Counted from the stretch's first letter, positions 5,191-14,694 are shown. The stretch: 16,094 bases of DNA from an uncultured beta proteobacterium (GCA_903927495.1 CAIYNH010000148.1:1-16094); one strand, 5' to 3'. A program made the numbers and translations. Notes: a model not told the origin generated them from the sequence alone.

Positions 5191-6726
5191 CTAGAAAAGC
5201 TGTAGCGCCTTGAGAATCGGCAACTGCTTGTCGGCATACGCCTGTGCCTGTGCAGTCAGTTCGGCAAGGTTCTCTTCGGCGCTGTCGAGTACCTTACCTT
5301 CTTTGATGAGTTTTTGTCCCCTCGCGGCCATCAATGCCCAGATTGACTGGGCCCACTCAGTGGGCCTTTGCTGGCCATCGTTTATGGCCGACAAGACCAA
5401 TTGCCCAAAGCGCCCGACCGAGACACCACCGCCTGTAACCGGGCTAGCCAGAAGGCCGATGTCACTGCCAGCCCGCGTTCTGTCGATAAGGTGGGCATTG
5501 AGCTTGTCTGTGAGTTTCCGGGCTTTGGGAATCAAAGCCTCATCCTGCACCGCCACCAAATAGCCAGCGCCAACCAACACCATAACGGCTTGGACGATCT
5601 GAGGCCAGCTCACACCCTGTTCTTTTACACTCCGCTCCACTTGTGCCAGAGTTTGGGGTTTGTGATCTGCCAGTGCATCCAGAATTGGGCCATAAATCGA
5701 TTCTTGCATCGTGACCTCGCCCATGGCACCAGCTATTTTGAGCGATGCATCAGATCGCAGCGTGACCAAAACTACGCTCTGAGCTCTTAGTGCTTCGCTC
5801 TGTTCTGTCGGATTTAGCCTTCTGGCACCCTTGACCCAGTAGTCTTTACGAAACTGCTTGTTAACCATGAAGTCGCGCACGGTCTGGCGAAACGTTGCAT
5901 CAGGGATTTCCTTGAGCAAGGTCTGCTGATCCGGGGTCAGGTTGACATCATCGATATGGTCAAGATAGTGAGCGGAGCATGCGTAATCGAGCTTTGCAGT
6001 CGAGAGCAAATTTGCCGTGGTGGCAAAGTGCATCGGCTGCCAGTCGCGGCTGAAGTATTCATGCGCCAGATAGTGCCGATCATCCCCTCTGACATCTTTG
6101 AGTCGCCCGACCACCAGCGGGTTGGCTTGGGCATAGATCGGGTTTGTTGCAAGCAGCTTCTCGGCAAAATCTAGTGCGCCGTCGACACGCCTTGCAGTGC
6201 CCACACCCTTAGCCCCCATCACAGCAGCGTGTTCGGCCAGCAAATGACGCATTGGCGCAAACGCGGCCCAACCGGGCTGGGTGTTGTAGCTGACATAAAG
6301 TACGCCACCAACCTTCAATTTTCGGCTGATAAAGTCAACGATCACTGCGCGGTTCTCCTCGCTGATCCAACTCCAGATGCCATGCAGTTCAATGCTGTCG
6401 AAATCTGGCAGGTCGGAGCGCGTGCAGAATTCTGCAAAGGCTTGGTCATACAGGTGTGCATCCGCACCAGATGCTCTTGCCACAGACTGTGCAAAGCCGG
6501 CCTGTGCCGGGTTGAAGTCGGTGGCGTACCAGGTGCTGACAGAAGCCGCAGCATGGATGTTGGTACTCATGCCCTGACCAAAACCCAGCTCGCAATGTAT
6601 GCCGTTGTCTGGTGGCACCAAGCCTGAACTCAAGAACGCCAGGCGCGCACTCAGGGGGTTCAGTTCACCGAAATAGCCGTAGGTATAGTCAATGTCAGCT
6701 ACGTAGCCGTTGGTCCAGTCTGTCAC
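5191..6726 (-). CDS. Methyltransferase with regulatory domain (protein-lysine methyltransferase-like)
   Basis: This 511-aa protein has an N-terminal class I methyltransferase domain with HCELGFGQG (motif I, residues 44-52), TDFNP (69-73), IELHGIWSWISEENR (112-126) and VLYVSYNTQPGW (142-153). A central region resembles the methyltransferase regulatory domain (around HYLAHEYFSRDWQPM, 218-232, to about 310). The C-terminal part looks like winged-helix/PKMT C-terminal sequence. The same architecture occurs in the rickettsial PKMT enzymes that methylate lysines of outer-membrane protein OmpB. The start is GTG at 6726, chosen because AGGAG lies seven bases upstream (6734-6738). It is the first gene of the group and follows the giant RTX gene after a terminator. 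The substrate is inferred, not shown. Confidence 0.8.
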   Translation of the reverse strand: MTDWTNGYVADIDYTYGYFGELNPLSARLAFLSSGLVPPDNGIHCELGFGQGMSTNIHAAASVSTWYATDFNPAQAGFAQSVARASGADAHLYDQAFAEFCTRSDLPDFDSIELHGIWSWISEENRAVIVDFISRKLKVGGVLYVSYNTQPGWAAFAPMRHLLAEHAAVMGAKGVGTARRVDGALDFAEKLLATNPIYAQANPLVVGRLKDVRGDDRHYLAHEYFSRDWQPMHFATTANLLSTAKLDYACSAHYLDHIDDVNLTPDQQTLLKEIPDATFRQTVRDFMVNKQFRKDYWVKGARRLNPTEQSEALRAQSVVLVTLRSDASLKIAGAMGEVTMQESIYGPILDALADHKPQTLAQVERSVKEQGVSWPQIVQAVMVLVGAGYLVAVQDEALIPKARKLTDKLNAHLIDRTRAGSDIGLLASPVTGGGVSVGRFGQLVLSAINDGQQRPTEWAQSIWALMAARGQKLIKEGKVLDSAEENLAELTAQAQAYADKQLPILKALQLF

Positions 6727-6787
6727 GGAAATTCTCCTAGTTGGGCATTACTCAGATTGGTGGTGTACCCACAAGCCGAGATGATAA

Positions 6788-6813
6788 AGCGCTAATGGAT
6801 TTGCTTTAGCGCT
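6788..6813. promoter_or_regulatory. Perfect 8-bp inverted repeat upstream of the methyltransferase genes
   Basis: AGCGCTAA (6788-6795) and TTAGCGCT (6806-6813) are separated by ten bases, about 60 nt before the GTG at 6726. It could be an operator or a leader hairpin. No convincing promoter could be assigned in 6727-6978, which otherwise holds no gene I can support. Confidence 0.45.
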
Positions 6814-6977
6814 AGCGGATAGGCAGGGTGGGCGGTTTGCCAGCGGACACCCAGGCCGACTACCGCGACAGTGAAACCTTCACATAATGCAGCGTCGCCA
6901 GACTTAGACGAGGAGACTGCTCTCATATCCCTGATTATCGATTTTGTTTGTTGGCATGCTGGGATCTTGTTGATATT

Positions 6978-7016
6978 AAAAAACCCCACTGCCTTGTGAG
7001 CAGTGGGGTTTTAATT
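6978..7016 (-). terminator. Strong rho-independent terminator of the giant RTX gene
   Basis: AAAACCCCACTGC (6980-6992), loop CTTGTGA, and GCAGTGGGGTTTT (7000-7012) form a perfect 13-bp stem. On the minus strand it is followed by a T-rich tract (6976-6981), about 85 nt after the RTX stop codon. The A/T base pairs at its foot would also give a weaker T-tract on the plus strand. Confidence 0.9.
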
Positions 7017-7020
7017 AGAG

Positions 7021-7041
7021 TTCCCTCAGGGGGTGAGGGAA
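7021..7041. other. Second perfect hairpin between the RTX stop codon and the terminator
   Basis: TTCCCTCA, loop GGGGG, and TGAGGGAA make an 8-bp perfect stem with no T-tract. It lies in the 3' untranslated region of the RTX message, just before the terminator, and could protect the mRNA 3' end. Confidence 0.6.
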
Positions 7042-7098
7042 TGGAGTCGGATGGGCCAGGGGACTTGCAGGCAAATCTACACCTTGCCCCTGCAAACC

Positions 7099-10000
7099 TT
7101 AACCTAGGTTTACTGTGGCTGCGGTTGCACCGCCTACTTCGATACCACCAGTAGCAGTGACACCAACCAATTCGACTACTATGTATCCACCAGTATCACC
7201 CTTGGTAGTTGCCGTTTGCTGATAGACATAGTAGCTTGCGCCGCCATTACCAGCTCCCGCGAAAATCACAGTGGCACCAGCATTACCAATGTCTTGGAGA
7301 GCCAAGTATTGAATTGCCGCTCCTACATCACCTGCATCAGTGAGACCTACTGCGCCGGCAAAGATATCCGTATCGTCAAAAGTTGTCAGTCCAGTTGCCG
7401 AAATACGGTGTGACTTGATGACATCGCTACCTGCTGCAGTCAAGACTGCAGTGCTATCAGCACCATCAACATCGCCGGCTGAAGCCAATGTTGGGGTTCC
7501 GGCCAGATCCAGCACATCAACACCTGCCAATTGGAAGCCAGTAACACTGTCAACGCCAGTGTATGCAGCGCGCAAAGAAGTAAGTGTGATAGTTGCAGCA
7601 GAGTCCCCAGCAGCTTCTACCACCGAATCAGTCGTTGCAGCCTCTGAGCCGAGGATGATCGTATCAGCCCCCGTGCCACCAACGATAGTGTCAGCACCAA
7701 GGCCACCCGTGATGACGTCGGCGCCTGCACCACCAGTTAAGGAGTCGGCACCAGCGCCACCGTCAATGGTATCTGCACCACCGCCAGCGGTGATCGTGTC
7801 GGCAACCGTACTACCCGTGATCACGAAGTTAATGTCACCTTCAGCCACCGTGTTCGCGGCAGTTGTTGCTGCATTCAAGCCAATCTTGAAGTCTGATGTG
7901 GTGATCAGATTGTCATTATTGACGTTAACGTACAGCGCGCTAGCACCGGTGTCGTACACGAACTGACCGCGGGCGCCAGACAATGCGTCTTGTGCCGCAG
8001 CTACGGAGGCAACCGCTGTGAGCATGGTAGCGAGGACGTTAACCGAGGCTACGCTGGCAGAGTAATCCAGAGTCACCTCAAGCTTGTCCGCCGCAGTCGT
8101 CCAGTCCGTGATGCCGTCATAGGTGGCCGTGTTGGAGTCGGTCACAGACGCACTGGTGTAAACGAAGGTGTCGTTACCTGTGCCGCCAGTAATTACGTCA
8201 GCGGCAGCACCGCCGGTCAGCCTGTCAGCATCTGCACCGCCAAGCAAAGTATCGATACCTGCACCGCCAACCAAGATGTCAGCACCTGCACCGCCAACCA
8301 AGGAGTCAGCACCTGCATTGCCTGTGAGACTGTCAGCGCCAGTACCACCGGTCAATGTGTCACCAAGGCTACCGCCGGTCAAGGTGTTGTCACCCGTTCC
8401 GCCGGTCATGACAAAGTACCCATCGAGCTCGGCTGTACCGTTGAAGGACAGTGCTGTGGTCAGCGCAGTAACGCCATCGGTCAGCAAAGCACCACTGACC
8501 GTCAATGTCGCGCCGGCAGCTACGTTGGAGTCATTTGTTGTGATCACATAGGCTGCATCTGTGCCAAAGTTGATCGTCTCGAAGCCGGTCGTAAGTGCTG
8601 TCATGGTAACCGTGGCGGCACCCGACAACGTCAGCGTATCAGCACCAGTTCCGCCAGTCAACGTTGTGGTCGTGTTGTCCAATATTGAAGTATCGACCTT
8701 CAACGTGTCAGCACCAGCACCCAGTACGATGCTATCGCCACCGTCAGCAGCAGCGCCAGTACGGGTTACGGTAATGCTGTTTGCAGCGCCTAAACCTGAA
8801 GCGTCCACTGTTGTATTAGCCGCACCAACTGAAGCCAGATCAAGCGCTAGCGTTGCCAAACCGTTCGCGGTATAAACCGCGTCGGTCAGCGTCACACCGA
8901 ACGCGATGTCACCTGCAGTCGAGATAGTTTCAATTGAGTTGATGCCCAGCAAGTCTGCAGCAGCAACAGTCGCTGTACCGCCGAATAGCAGGATGTCGTT
9001 ACCCGTGCCACCGCTTACGGTTTCCACTGAAGTCAGACCGGTAAAGTGACCTGCTGTTGCAACCACAAATGTGTCAGCGCCAGCACCACCGGACAGGTTG
9101 TCAATACCAGCACCGCCAGTCATCGAGTCCACACCATCGCCGCCGATGATGGTGTCGTTGTTTGCACTGCCGATGATGGTGTCGGCGCCTGCACCGCCAG
9201 TTACGCTGAAGCCACCTGTATAGGTGCCTGTTGCCCCGCTGAAACTCAACCTGTCAGTGCTGGCGGCAGTGCCATTGGTTGCGAGAACCAGCGTAGACGC
9301 ATCAACCGACATGTTTGTGGTTTGAGCGTATGCAGGACCAGTTTGAATCGTCAGTGTCTTTTGAGCATTGTCATTGACAAAACCTGCTACGGTCACGCTT
9401 TCGACGCCAGTTGTGACACCGAACACATCAGTAACATCGCCACTACCAACAAACGTCAACTGCACCGTATCGGTACCAGCACCCGCATTAAGGGTGTCGG
9501 CGTTTGTCAGGGCGCCTTCTTTAAACAAGACGGTGTCATTGCCAAGACTGCCGGTCAGTGAATCTGCACCCGTACCTGCATTGAACACAATGCTGTACGC
9601 AGCGGTGACAGCGGAAGCCGTCGCCTTCAAGTTACCCGTGCTTGCAGCACCGTCGAGCGTAAGCGTAGAAGCAGTTAGTCCAGCAAGATTGGCACTGGCC
9701 ACGGTAATCGTGTTGGCTCCGTCCGCAAACACGATCTTTTCTACACCGGTCACATTAGCCATGTTGGCCGAGGTCAGTGTGCCTCCTGCGTCGGTAAACG
9801 TCAAGGTGTCGTTGCCAGCACCACCAGTTACGGTGTCAGTGACGCTGCTTGCCATGAACTCTGCATTGCTTGCAAAGAACAAGTCGTTGCCATCACCACC
9901 GTCCATGCTGTCATTACCGGCGCCACCGGTGATGCTATCCACTCCGGTGCCACCGGTGATGACGTCGTTGCCGGCGCCACCGTTTACGGTGTTCGCGCCG

Positions 10001-13000
10001 TTACCTGCAGTGATGGTGTCGTTACCTGTGCCGCCGTCGATGCTGTCGGCACCAGTACCTGCGGTGATCGTGTCGTTACCGGCACCACCGTCCACCGTAT
10101 TCTTGCCGTCACCCGCGATGATCGAGTCTTCTCCGGCGCCGCCGTCAATGCTGTCATTGCCAGTCGCGCCGGTGATAGTGTCATTGCCGCCACCGCCGAC
10201 CAAACTTGAAATGCCAAGGCCAGAGAAGGTAATGGTGTCGCTGCCTGCGCCACCCTTCAAAGTGTCGCCTGCTGTACTAGCTGTTCCACCCAGTCCGCCA
10301 TTCAGCGTAACACCAACGGCGGCGAGAGTGATGTTGCTCAGATCAAGAGAGTCAACCCCAGCAGAACCAGTCACAGTTGACGCGGCTGCCAAGTCACCAC
10401 TCGCCCAGGTCACGCCCAGCGCAGCAGCACCAGCAGCAGTTGCCGAGCCAGTCATGCCTGAGGCATCAAACGCCGTTACTGTGGTTGCAGTTGCAGTCAA
10501 GGTCAAGCCTGCATTGCCGTACACATTGATCGACTTGGCGGCCGCTGCTGTCGTCGTCAGCGTGTCTGCGACCGTACCCAGCGGAATGGTTGTGCTATCC
10601 GTTGCGGTAACGTTGAGCGTCTCGACGTTAACAGCCGTCACAGTGCCGAATGTTGTATTGCCTGCTTTAGTAGCGAGGATGTTCACAACATCCGCAGTTC
10701 CTACACCAGCATTGGACACACCGACGGTTACGTCGTTTGTCGCAGCAGTCAACTTGACGGTACCGCCAGAGGCCATGTTGTCAAGAACCAAGGCGGTCGC
10801 AGCAGTTGTTGTGACGTAATTGATGTTGTCCAAATTAGCCAGGTTAACCGTCTTCGATTTCGTTACCGTCGTCAAGGACAGTTTCTCAAAACCACTGACA
10901 GTGCCAGCGAAAGTTGAATCCACTGAGAGACCGTCATTAGCAGCCAGAGCCTCCGTCATAACCAAGGTATCGGTGCCGTCGCCGGCGTCGATAGAACCGC
11001 CGGCGCCCAGAGCAGCGGCAATTGTCACGGAGTCGTCGCCCTTGCCCGTCGTGATCGCCTTGGTGGTAGCACCAACCAGGGATATGACGTCATTACCATC
11101 GCCACCGGTGAATTGCACACCCGTTGCCAGCGCGCCAGTTAAGGTAACACCTGCGGTATTGGTGCTGGTGATAGCTGCAGTAATGGCCAATGTGTGTGCA
11201 GCTACGGTTACTGCGGCAGCGCCGGAGATACCGACGGTTGTTGCAACACCAGCGGTCAAGGCTGTCATCTGCAGAGCCACTGCTGCGTCAATCGTTACAG
11301 CGGTAGCCTTGGCAGCCGCAACTGTCACGTCATAAGACTTGGCGGTTACAGACTTGATGTTGAGCGAGGTTGCTTCACCGTCTGTCAAGGTCAAAGCACC
11401 GCCAGTTACGGCAGCATCGCCACCAACGTCAACACCGTTGTAGGTGACCGTCAAAGCTCGTGCGCCAGCAGCAGAGGTGATCGTGGTATCGCCAACTGTA
11501 GCCGCACCAATCAGACCGGTCAACGCCAGCGTTGTTACGCCATCACCTGTAATGGTTTGGTCACCCGCTGCATTGGTGATGGACACGGTAGTGAGCTTGG
11601 TACCTTGAACACCAAGAGCACCAGAGTTATCAGTAATCGCAACAGCCGCACCGCCAGAAGTGGTGGCAGATGTGATTTGATTGGCGTTTGCTGCACCGTT
11701 GGCGGCATTACCAATGGTGATATTAGCTGCACCAGTCGTCACAGAAGCTGCCAGACCGCCACCAACAAGGGTAGCAGTCTGTGCTGTCGTGTTGGTAATT
11801 GTCACAGCGGTGGTCGTTGCAGCTGTAATGGTTTCACCAGCAGCAGCAGCCGATGAAACATTCAACTGAGTCAGGCCAGTCCAGCCAGAAGTGTCGACAT
11901 TGACGTCAGCACCACTGGTGAGTGTTGCAGTTTCAATGCCAGTTACTGTTGCACCGGTAGGTTTAGTGATTGCAAGTGTGCGGGTAACGGTAAAGCTATC
12001 GTTGCCCAAGCCACCATCGATTGAGTCGCCAGTTGTCCAGGTAGTAACACCAGCGACATCAGCAGCGTAGAAGCTATCTGCGCCCTTGCCGCCGGTGAAG
12101 GAGGCACCAGTGTCCACACCCGTAGTGAGCACAAAGGTTTGAGCTGTGTAGGTTGCGGGCACCAGATCTGCAGCGGCAACCTTGGTTGCGGCGGCGGTGA
12201 CAGCAGCAGCAGCGTTTGCAACGTCGGCAGCGGCAGCGGCAGCGTTGGTCACTGCAACGGCGTTGTCAGCCGTGGCTACCGTGGCAGCAGCAGCAGCGGT
12301 CAGCGCGGTGGCAGCGGTTACTTCGGCAGCCGCAGAGGTTTGCGCTGTGGCAGCGGTAGAGGCAGCAGTAGCGGCAAGCACTTTGGCTGCGTTGGCCAAG
12401 GCCAGCGTGGTAACGGCGGCGGCAGCCGTATCGTAAGCGGTTGCGGCAGAAACGGCAGCAGCGTAGTCTGCATCTGCAGTGGTGGCAGCGGCGTTAAATG
12501 CCGTCAGTGCCGAGTTGTAAGCAACTGTCTTTGGTGCTTCAGCAGCGGCTGTCACCTTGAGCGCTGCAGCAGCAACGGCCGCATCTGCAGCGGTGGCATC
12601 AAGAGCAGCAGCGGCTGTAGCGTTTGTTGCAGCGGCGTTGTCGGCGGTGGTTGTGGTGTTGCCAACAGCCGTAACCAATGCGGCAGCAGCGTTGACTTCA
12701 GCAGTAGCCGTCGTCTTGGCAGTAGCGGCCGCGGTGGCAGCAGCAGCAGCAGCCGTAGCCGATGCGGCGGCAGTGGCAGTGTCTACCACTGCAGCAGCAG
12801 CTACGTCAGCAGCGGCAGCGGCCGTAACCGACAGGGCGTAAGCAGCGTCTGCAGCAGTAGCAGCAGTGTTGAAATCGGCAAGTTTGGCAGTTGCAATTAC
12901 CACGTTGGCAGCTTCCAGAGCAGCAGCAACGTACGACGCATTTGCGGCATCAACAATGGCAGCATCCGCGGTAGCGGCTGCAGACGTTACGCCGGCAGCT

Positions 13001-14541
13001 GCCACAGCGGCGGCAGCCGCTGTGTCATCCGTGGTCACGTGGGTTGCGGCAGCAGCGGTGTTGTAAGCAGCAGCAGCAGCAACGTCAGCGGCAACAGCGG
13101 TGCTTGCAGCCGTGTTGGCAGCCTGGCCCGCGGTGATGGCCGCGACAAGCGTTGTGTTGGCCGTGACGGCGGCTGTGTCGGCAGCGGTGGCAGCGGTGGC
13201 AGCGGCAAGCGCGGTAGCGGCCGCAGCAGCGGTTGTGGTTACAGCGGCTGCAGCAGTATTTGCCGCGGCGTTGGCAATGATTTGTGCAGCGTTTGCGTTG
13301 TTCACATCAGCAACAACACCCGCAACGATAGCCGTAGCCAGAGTGGCGTTGGCCGTTACCAGCGTGGCTTGCTTTGTTGTGTTGTTGGTAACCGCAGCGG
13401 CAGCGGTTGCGGCTGCAGTTGTGCTGGCCGCTGCAAGGGCAGTAGCGTCTGTTAGCGCTGCAGTAGCGTCGGCGGCGGTTTTGGCAGTTTGCGCTGCGGT
13501 AACGGCTGCGGCATCGGTATGGGCCGTTGCAGCTGCGGTTACGGCGGCAGCATGCGCTGCAATGCTTGCTGTGGCTGCGGTAGCAGCGGTGGCCGTCAGA
13601 GCCGCCTCAGCGGTTTGCGCGGTCAGCGCGGTGTTGGCAGCGGTAGCCTTGGTAGCAGCAGCGGCAACAGCGGCGTCAGCCACGGTGGCGGCGGCAGCAG
13701 CAGCAGCCGTAGCGGCCGTGGCACCCGCGTCGTCAGCGGTAGTTACTGTAGCGGCAGCGGCAGCGGCCAGAGTGGCAGCGGCAGCGGCCTCAGCGGTAGC
13801 TGCGGTTTTGGCAGTAGCGGCGGTAGAGGCCGCCAGTGCAGCCGCAGTAACCGATGCATTGGCCGTAGCCACCGAGGTCACAGCGGCAGCGGCGGTGTCG
13901 GCCGCAGTAGCGGCAGCGGCAGCGGCAGTGGCAGCAGTGGCAGCTGTAGCGGCTGCCGTGTTGTACGCGGTCAGGGCAGCAGCAGCAGCAGCAAGCTTGG
14001 CGGCGCCTGCCGGATCAAAATAGGCTGCCACAGCGGCAGTGGTAGAAACATCGGTTGTGCTGGTCACGTTGGCTATCACGCCGGCCAGGGTTGCGACGTC
14101 GGTCGCGTTGCCCATCAGCGTTTCGGTGTAGTACGAAGCAATGGCAACCTGGTTGGCCATCTGAGCCTTGGTACCGGCCCATTGCGGCAAGCTAGTGGTA
14201 GCCAGATTACCGAATACGTTATAGATAACGTCGCCGCGGGAAAGGCCAGCAGCCAGGGCAGCTACGATGTCAGCAACTGCTTCTGCCTTGGCAGCAGCAG
14301 TGGCGCTGGAGCCTACAACGTTGTCGACCAGCTTGGTGGCGAACGATGCGTTGTCCAGAAAATTGGGGTAAATAGCAGTGAATTGAGGCTTTGCTGTAAA
14401 CACATTGACCACTTGCTGGGTGGTCATGCCGCCCGCCAGTGCTGCGTCAAGCTGATCCATGTAGGTGACACCAGGGGCGCCATCAAATGCGATTGCGAAG
14501 AACCGATACATTTCTGTCTTCTGAGCGAGCGTCATAGCCAT
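7099..14541 (-). CDS. Giant RTX/S-layer-like surface protein with alanine-rich region
   Basis: This 2480-aa protein has three parts. Residues 1 to about 170 are a helical N-terminal domain (AQKTEMYRFFAIAFDGAPGV, FGNLATTSLPQWAG) of the kind heading betaproteobacterial RTX/S-layer proteins. Residues about 180-790 are alanine-rich with Thr and Val, few charges and almost no aromatics. Residues about 800-2480 contain beta-rich segments and RTX nonapeptide blocks (GGxGxDxUx) near residues 811-848, 1145-1194, 1424-1555, 1781-1826, 2044-2126 and 2248-2298. No cysteine and no N-terminal signal peptide is evident. RTX proteins of this kind leave by type I secretion using a C-terminal signal (end GGATAATVNLG) and fold on binding calcium outside. 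AGGAG lies 8 nt before the ATG at 14541. No transporter genes are present here. S-layer versus adhesin cannot be decided. Confidence 0.88.
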   Translation of the reverse strand: MAMTLAQKTEMYRFFAIAFDGAPGVTYMDQLDAALAGGMTTQQVVNVFTAKPQFTAIYPNFLDNASFATKLVDNVVGSSATAAAKAEAVADIVAALAAGLSRGDVIYNVFGNLATTSLPQWAGTKAQMANQVAIASYYTETLMGNATDVATLAGVIANVTSTTDVSTTAAVAAYFDPAGAAKLAAAAAALTAYNTAAATAATAATAAAAAATAADTAAAAVTSVATANASVTAAALAASTAATAKTAATAEAAAAATLAAAAAATVTTADDAGATAATAAAAAAATVADAAVAAAATKATAANTALTAQTAEAALTATAATAATASIAAHAAAVTAAATAHTDAAAVTAAQTAKTAADATAALTDATALAAASTTAAATAAAAVTNNTTKQATLVTANATLATAIVAGVVADVNNANAAQIIANAAANTAAAAVTTTAAAAATALAAATAATAADTAAVTANTTLVAAITAGQAANTAASTAVAADVAAAAAYNTAAAATHVTTDDTAAAAAVAAAGVTSAAATADAAIVDAANASYVAAALEAANVVIATAKLADFNTAATAADAAYALSVTAAAAADVAAAAVVDTATAAASATAAAAAATAAATAKTTATAEVNAAAALVTAVGNTTTTADNAAATNATAAAALDATAADAAVAAAALKVTAAAEAPKTVAYNSALTAFNAAATTADADYAAAVSAATAYDTAAAAVTTLALANAAKVLAATAASTAATAQTSAAAEVTAATALTAAAAATVATADNAVAVTNAAAAAADVANAAAAVTAAATKVAAADLVPATYTAQTFVLTTGVDTGASFTGGKGADSFYAADVAGVTTWTTGDSIDGGLGNDSFTVTRTLAITKPTGATVTGIETATLTSGADVNVDTSGWTGLTQLNVSSAAAAGETITAATTTAVTITNTTAQTATLVGGGLAASVTTGAANITIGNAANGAANANQITSATTSGGAAVAITDNSGALGVQGTKLTTVSITNAAGDQTITGDGVTTLALTGLIGAATVGDTTITSAAGARALTVTYNGVDVGGDAAVTGGALTLTDGEATSLNIKSVTAKSYDVTVAAAKATAVTIDAAVALQMTALTAGVATTVGISGAAAVTVAAHTLAITAAITSTNTAGVTLTGALATGVQFTGGDGNDVISLVGATTKAITTGKGDDSVTIAAALGAGGSIDAGDGTDTLVMTEALAANDGLSVDSTFAGTVSGFEKLSLTTVTKSKTVNLANLDNINYVTTTAATALVLDNMASGGTVKLTAATNDVTVGVSNAGVGTADVVNILATKAGNTTFGTVTAVNVETLNVTATDSTTIPLGTVADTLTTTAAAAKSINVYGNAGLTLTATATTVTAFDASGMTGSATAAGAAALGVTWASGDLAAASTVTGSAGVDSLDLSNITLAAVGVTLNGGLGGTASTAGDTLKGGAGSDTITFSGLGISSLVGGGGNDTITGATGNDSIDGGAGEDSIIAGDGKNTVDGGAGNDTITAGTGADSIDGGTGNDTITAGNGANTVNGGAGNDVITGGTGVDSITGGAGNDSMDGGDGNDLFFASNAEFMASSVTDTVTGGAGNDTLTFTDAGGTLTSANMANVTGVEKIVFADGANTITVASANLAGLTASTLTLDGAASTGNLKATASAVTAAYSIVFNAGTGADSLTGSLGNDTVLFKEGALTNADTLNAGAGTDTVQLTFVGSGDVTDVFGVTTGVESVTVAGFVNDNAQKTLTIQTGPAYAQTTNMSVDASTLVLATNGTAASTDRLSFSGATGTYTGGFSVTGGAGADTIIGSANNDTIIGGDGVDSMTGGAGIDNLSGGAGADTFVVATAGHFTGLTSVETVSGGTGNDILLFGGTATVAAADLLGINSIETISTAGDIAFGVTLTDAVYTANGLATLALDLASVGAANTTVDASGLGAANSITVTRTGAAADGGDSIVLGAGADTLKVDTSILDNTTTTLTGGTGADTLTLSGAATVTMTALTTGFETINFGTDAAYVITTNDSNVAAGATLTVSGALLTDGVTALTTALSFNGTAELDGYFVMTGGTGDNTLTGGSLGDTLTGGTGADSLTGNAGADSLVGGAGADILVGGAGIDTLLGGADADRLTGGAAADVITGGTGNDTFVYTSASVTDSNTATYDGITDWTTAADKLEVTLDYSASVASVNVLATMLTAVASVAAAQDALSGARGQFVYDTGASALYVNVNNDNLITTSDFKIGLNAATTAANTVAEGDINFVITGSTVADTITAGGGADTIDGGAGADSLTGGAGADVITGGLGADTIVGGTGADTIILGSEAATTDSVVEAAGDSAATITLTSLRAAYTGVDSVTGFQLAGVDVLDLAGTPTLASAGDVDGADSTAVLTAAGSDVIKSHRISATGLTTFDDTDIFAGAVGLTDAGDVGAAIQYLALQDIGNAGATVIFAGAGNGGASYYVYQQTATTKGDTGGYIVVELVGVTATGGIEVGGATAATVNLG
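12170..13990 (-). repeat. Region encoding alanine-rich degenerate repeats of about 125 residues
   Basis: Three stretches share one pattern. They start with (Y/F)N(T/A)AA, pass through a TAATAKTAATAE-like lysine-bearing motif, then a T(V/T)xTADxA motif, and end with AxKxxAA. They lie at about 13970-13620, 12875-12500 and 12500-12150, with less regular alanine-rich sequence between. At DNA level it is a long GCN-rich track, which gives long but spurious open frames on the plus strand. Confidence 0.75.
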
Positions 14542-14549
14542 AAAGTTAA

Positions 14550-14554
14550 CTCCT
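14550..14554 (-). promoter_or_regulatory. Shine-Dalgarno sequence of the RTX gene
   Basis: AGGAG on the minus strand sits eight bases before the ATG at 14541 and supports that start over the in-frame ATG two codons later. Confidence 0.8.
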
Positions 14555-14648
14555 GTGTGTTGCCAATAAAGTAAGACCGACCCTCCGGGATCAGTTAGAA
14601 CGGGAGTTTAAGCTCAATCAAGTTGCGATTTGGTGATTGGCGTCACAT

Positions 14649-14694
14649 TTTTTTTGCAAATGTGGGGTTTATTGCAACCCAGGCGTTGCCGCCT
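14649..14694. other. Three short hairpins between the barrel gene and the RTX gene
   Basis: Reading the minus strand after the barrel stop: AGGCG-GCAA-CGCCT (14681-14694, a GNRA-type tetraloop), then GGGTT-gcaata-AACCC, then CACATTT-gcaaaaa-AAATGTG. None has a good T-tract, so they are not clear terminators and may belong to the RTX leader. I could not assign a confident promoter in 14555-14696. Confidence 0.4.

Noticed and set aside
6792..6989. 65-aa minus-strand frame containing FTVAVVGLG, reminiscent of the start of nucleotide-sugar dehydrogenases
   Set aside because: Only about nine residues resemble the NAD-binding motif, the frame begins inside the terminator, and the sequence diverges at once. 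Possibly a tiny remnant, but not supportable.
7340..10819. Plus-strand open frames rich in Pro/Ala/Val/Ser opposite the RTX repeats
   Set aside because: Antisense reading of GGxGxDxUx repeats gives regular PAPPV-type peptides; these are shadows without independent support.
12139..14574. Long plus-strand open frames antisense to the RTX gene, rich in Gly/Ser/Cys or Ala/Val
   Set aside because: They are by-products of the repetitive GCN-rich sense coding sequence, have extreme composition, lack ribosome binding sites, and overlap a clearly real gene.
14649..14694. Rho-independent terminator after the barrel gene
   Set aside because: The hairpins are short and none is followed by a T-tract on the minus strand, so they are reported only as structure.
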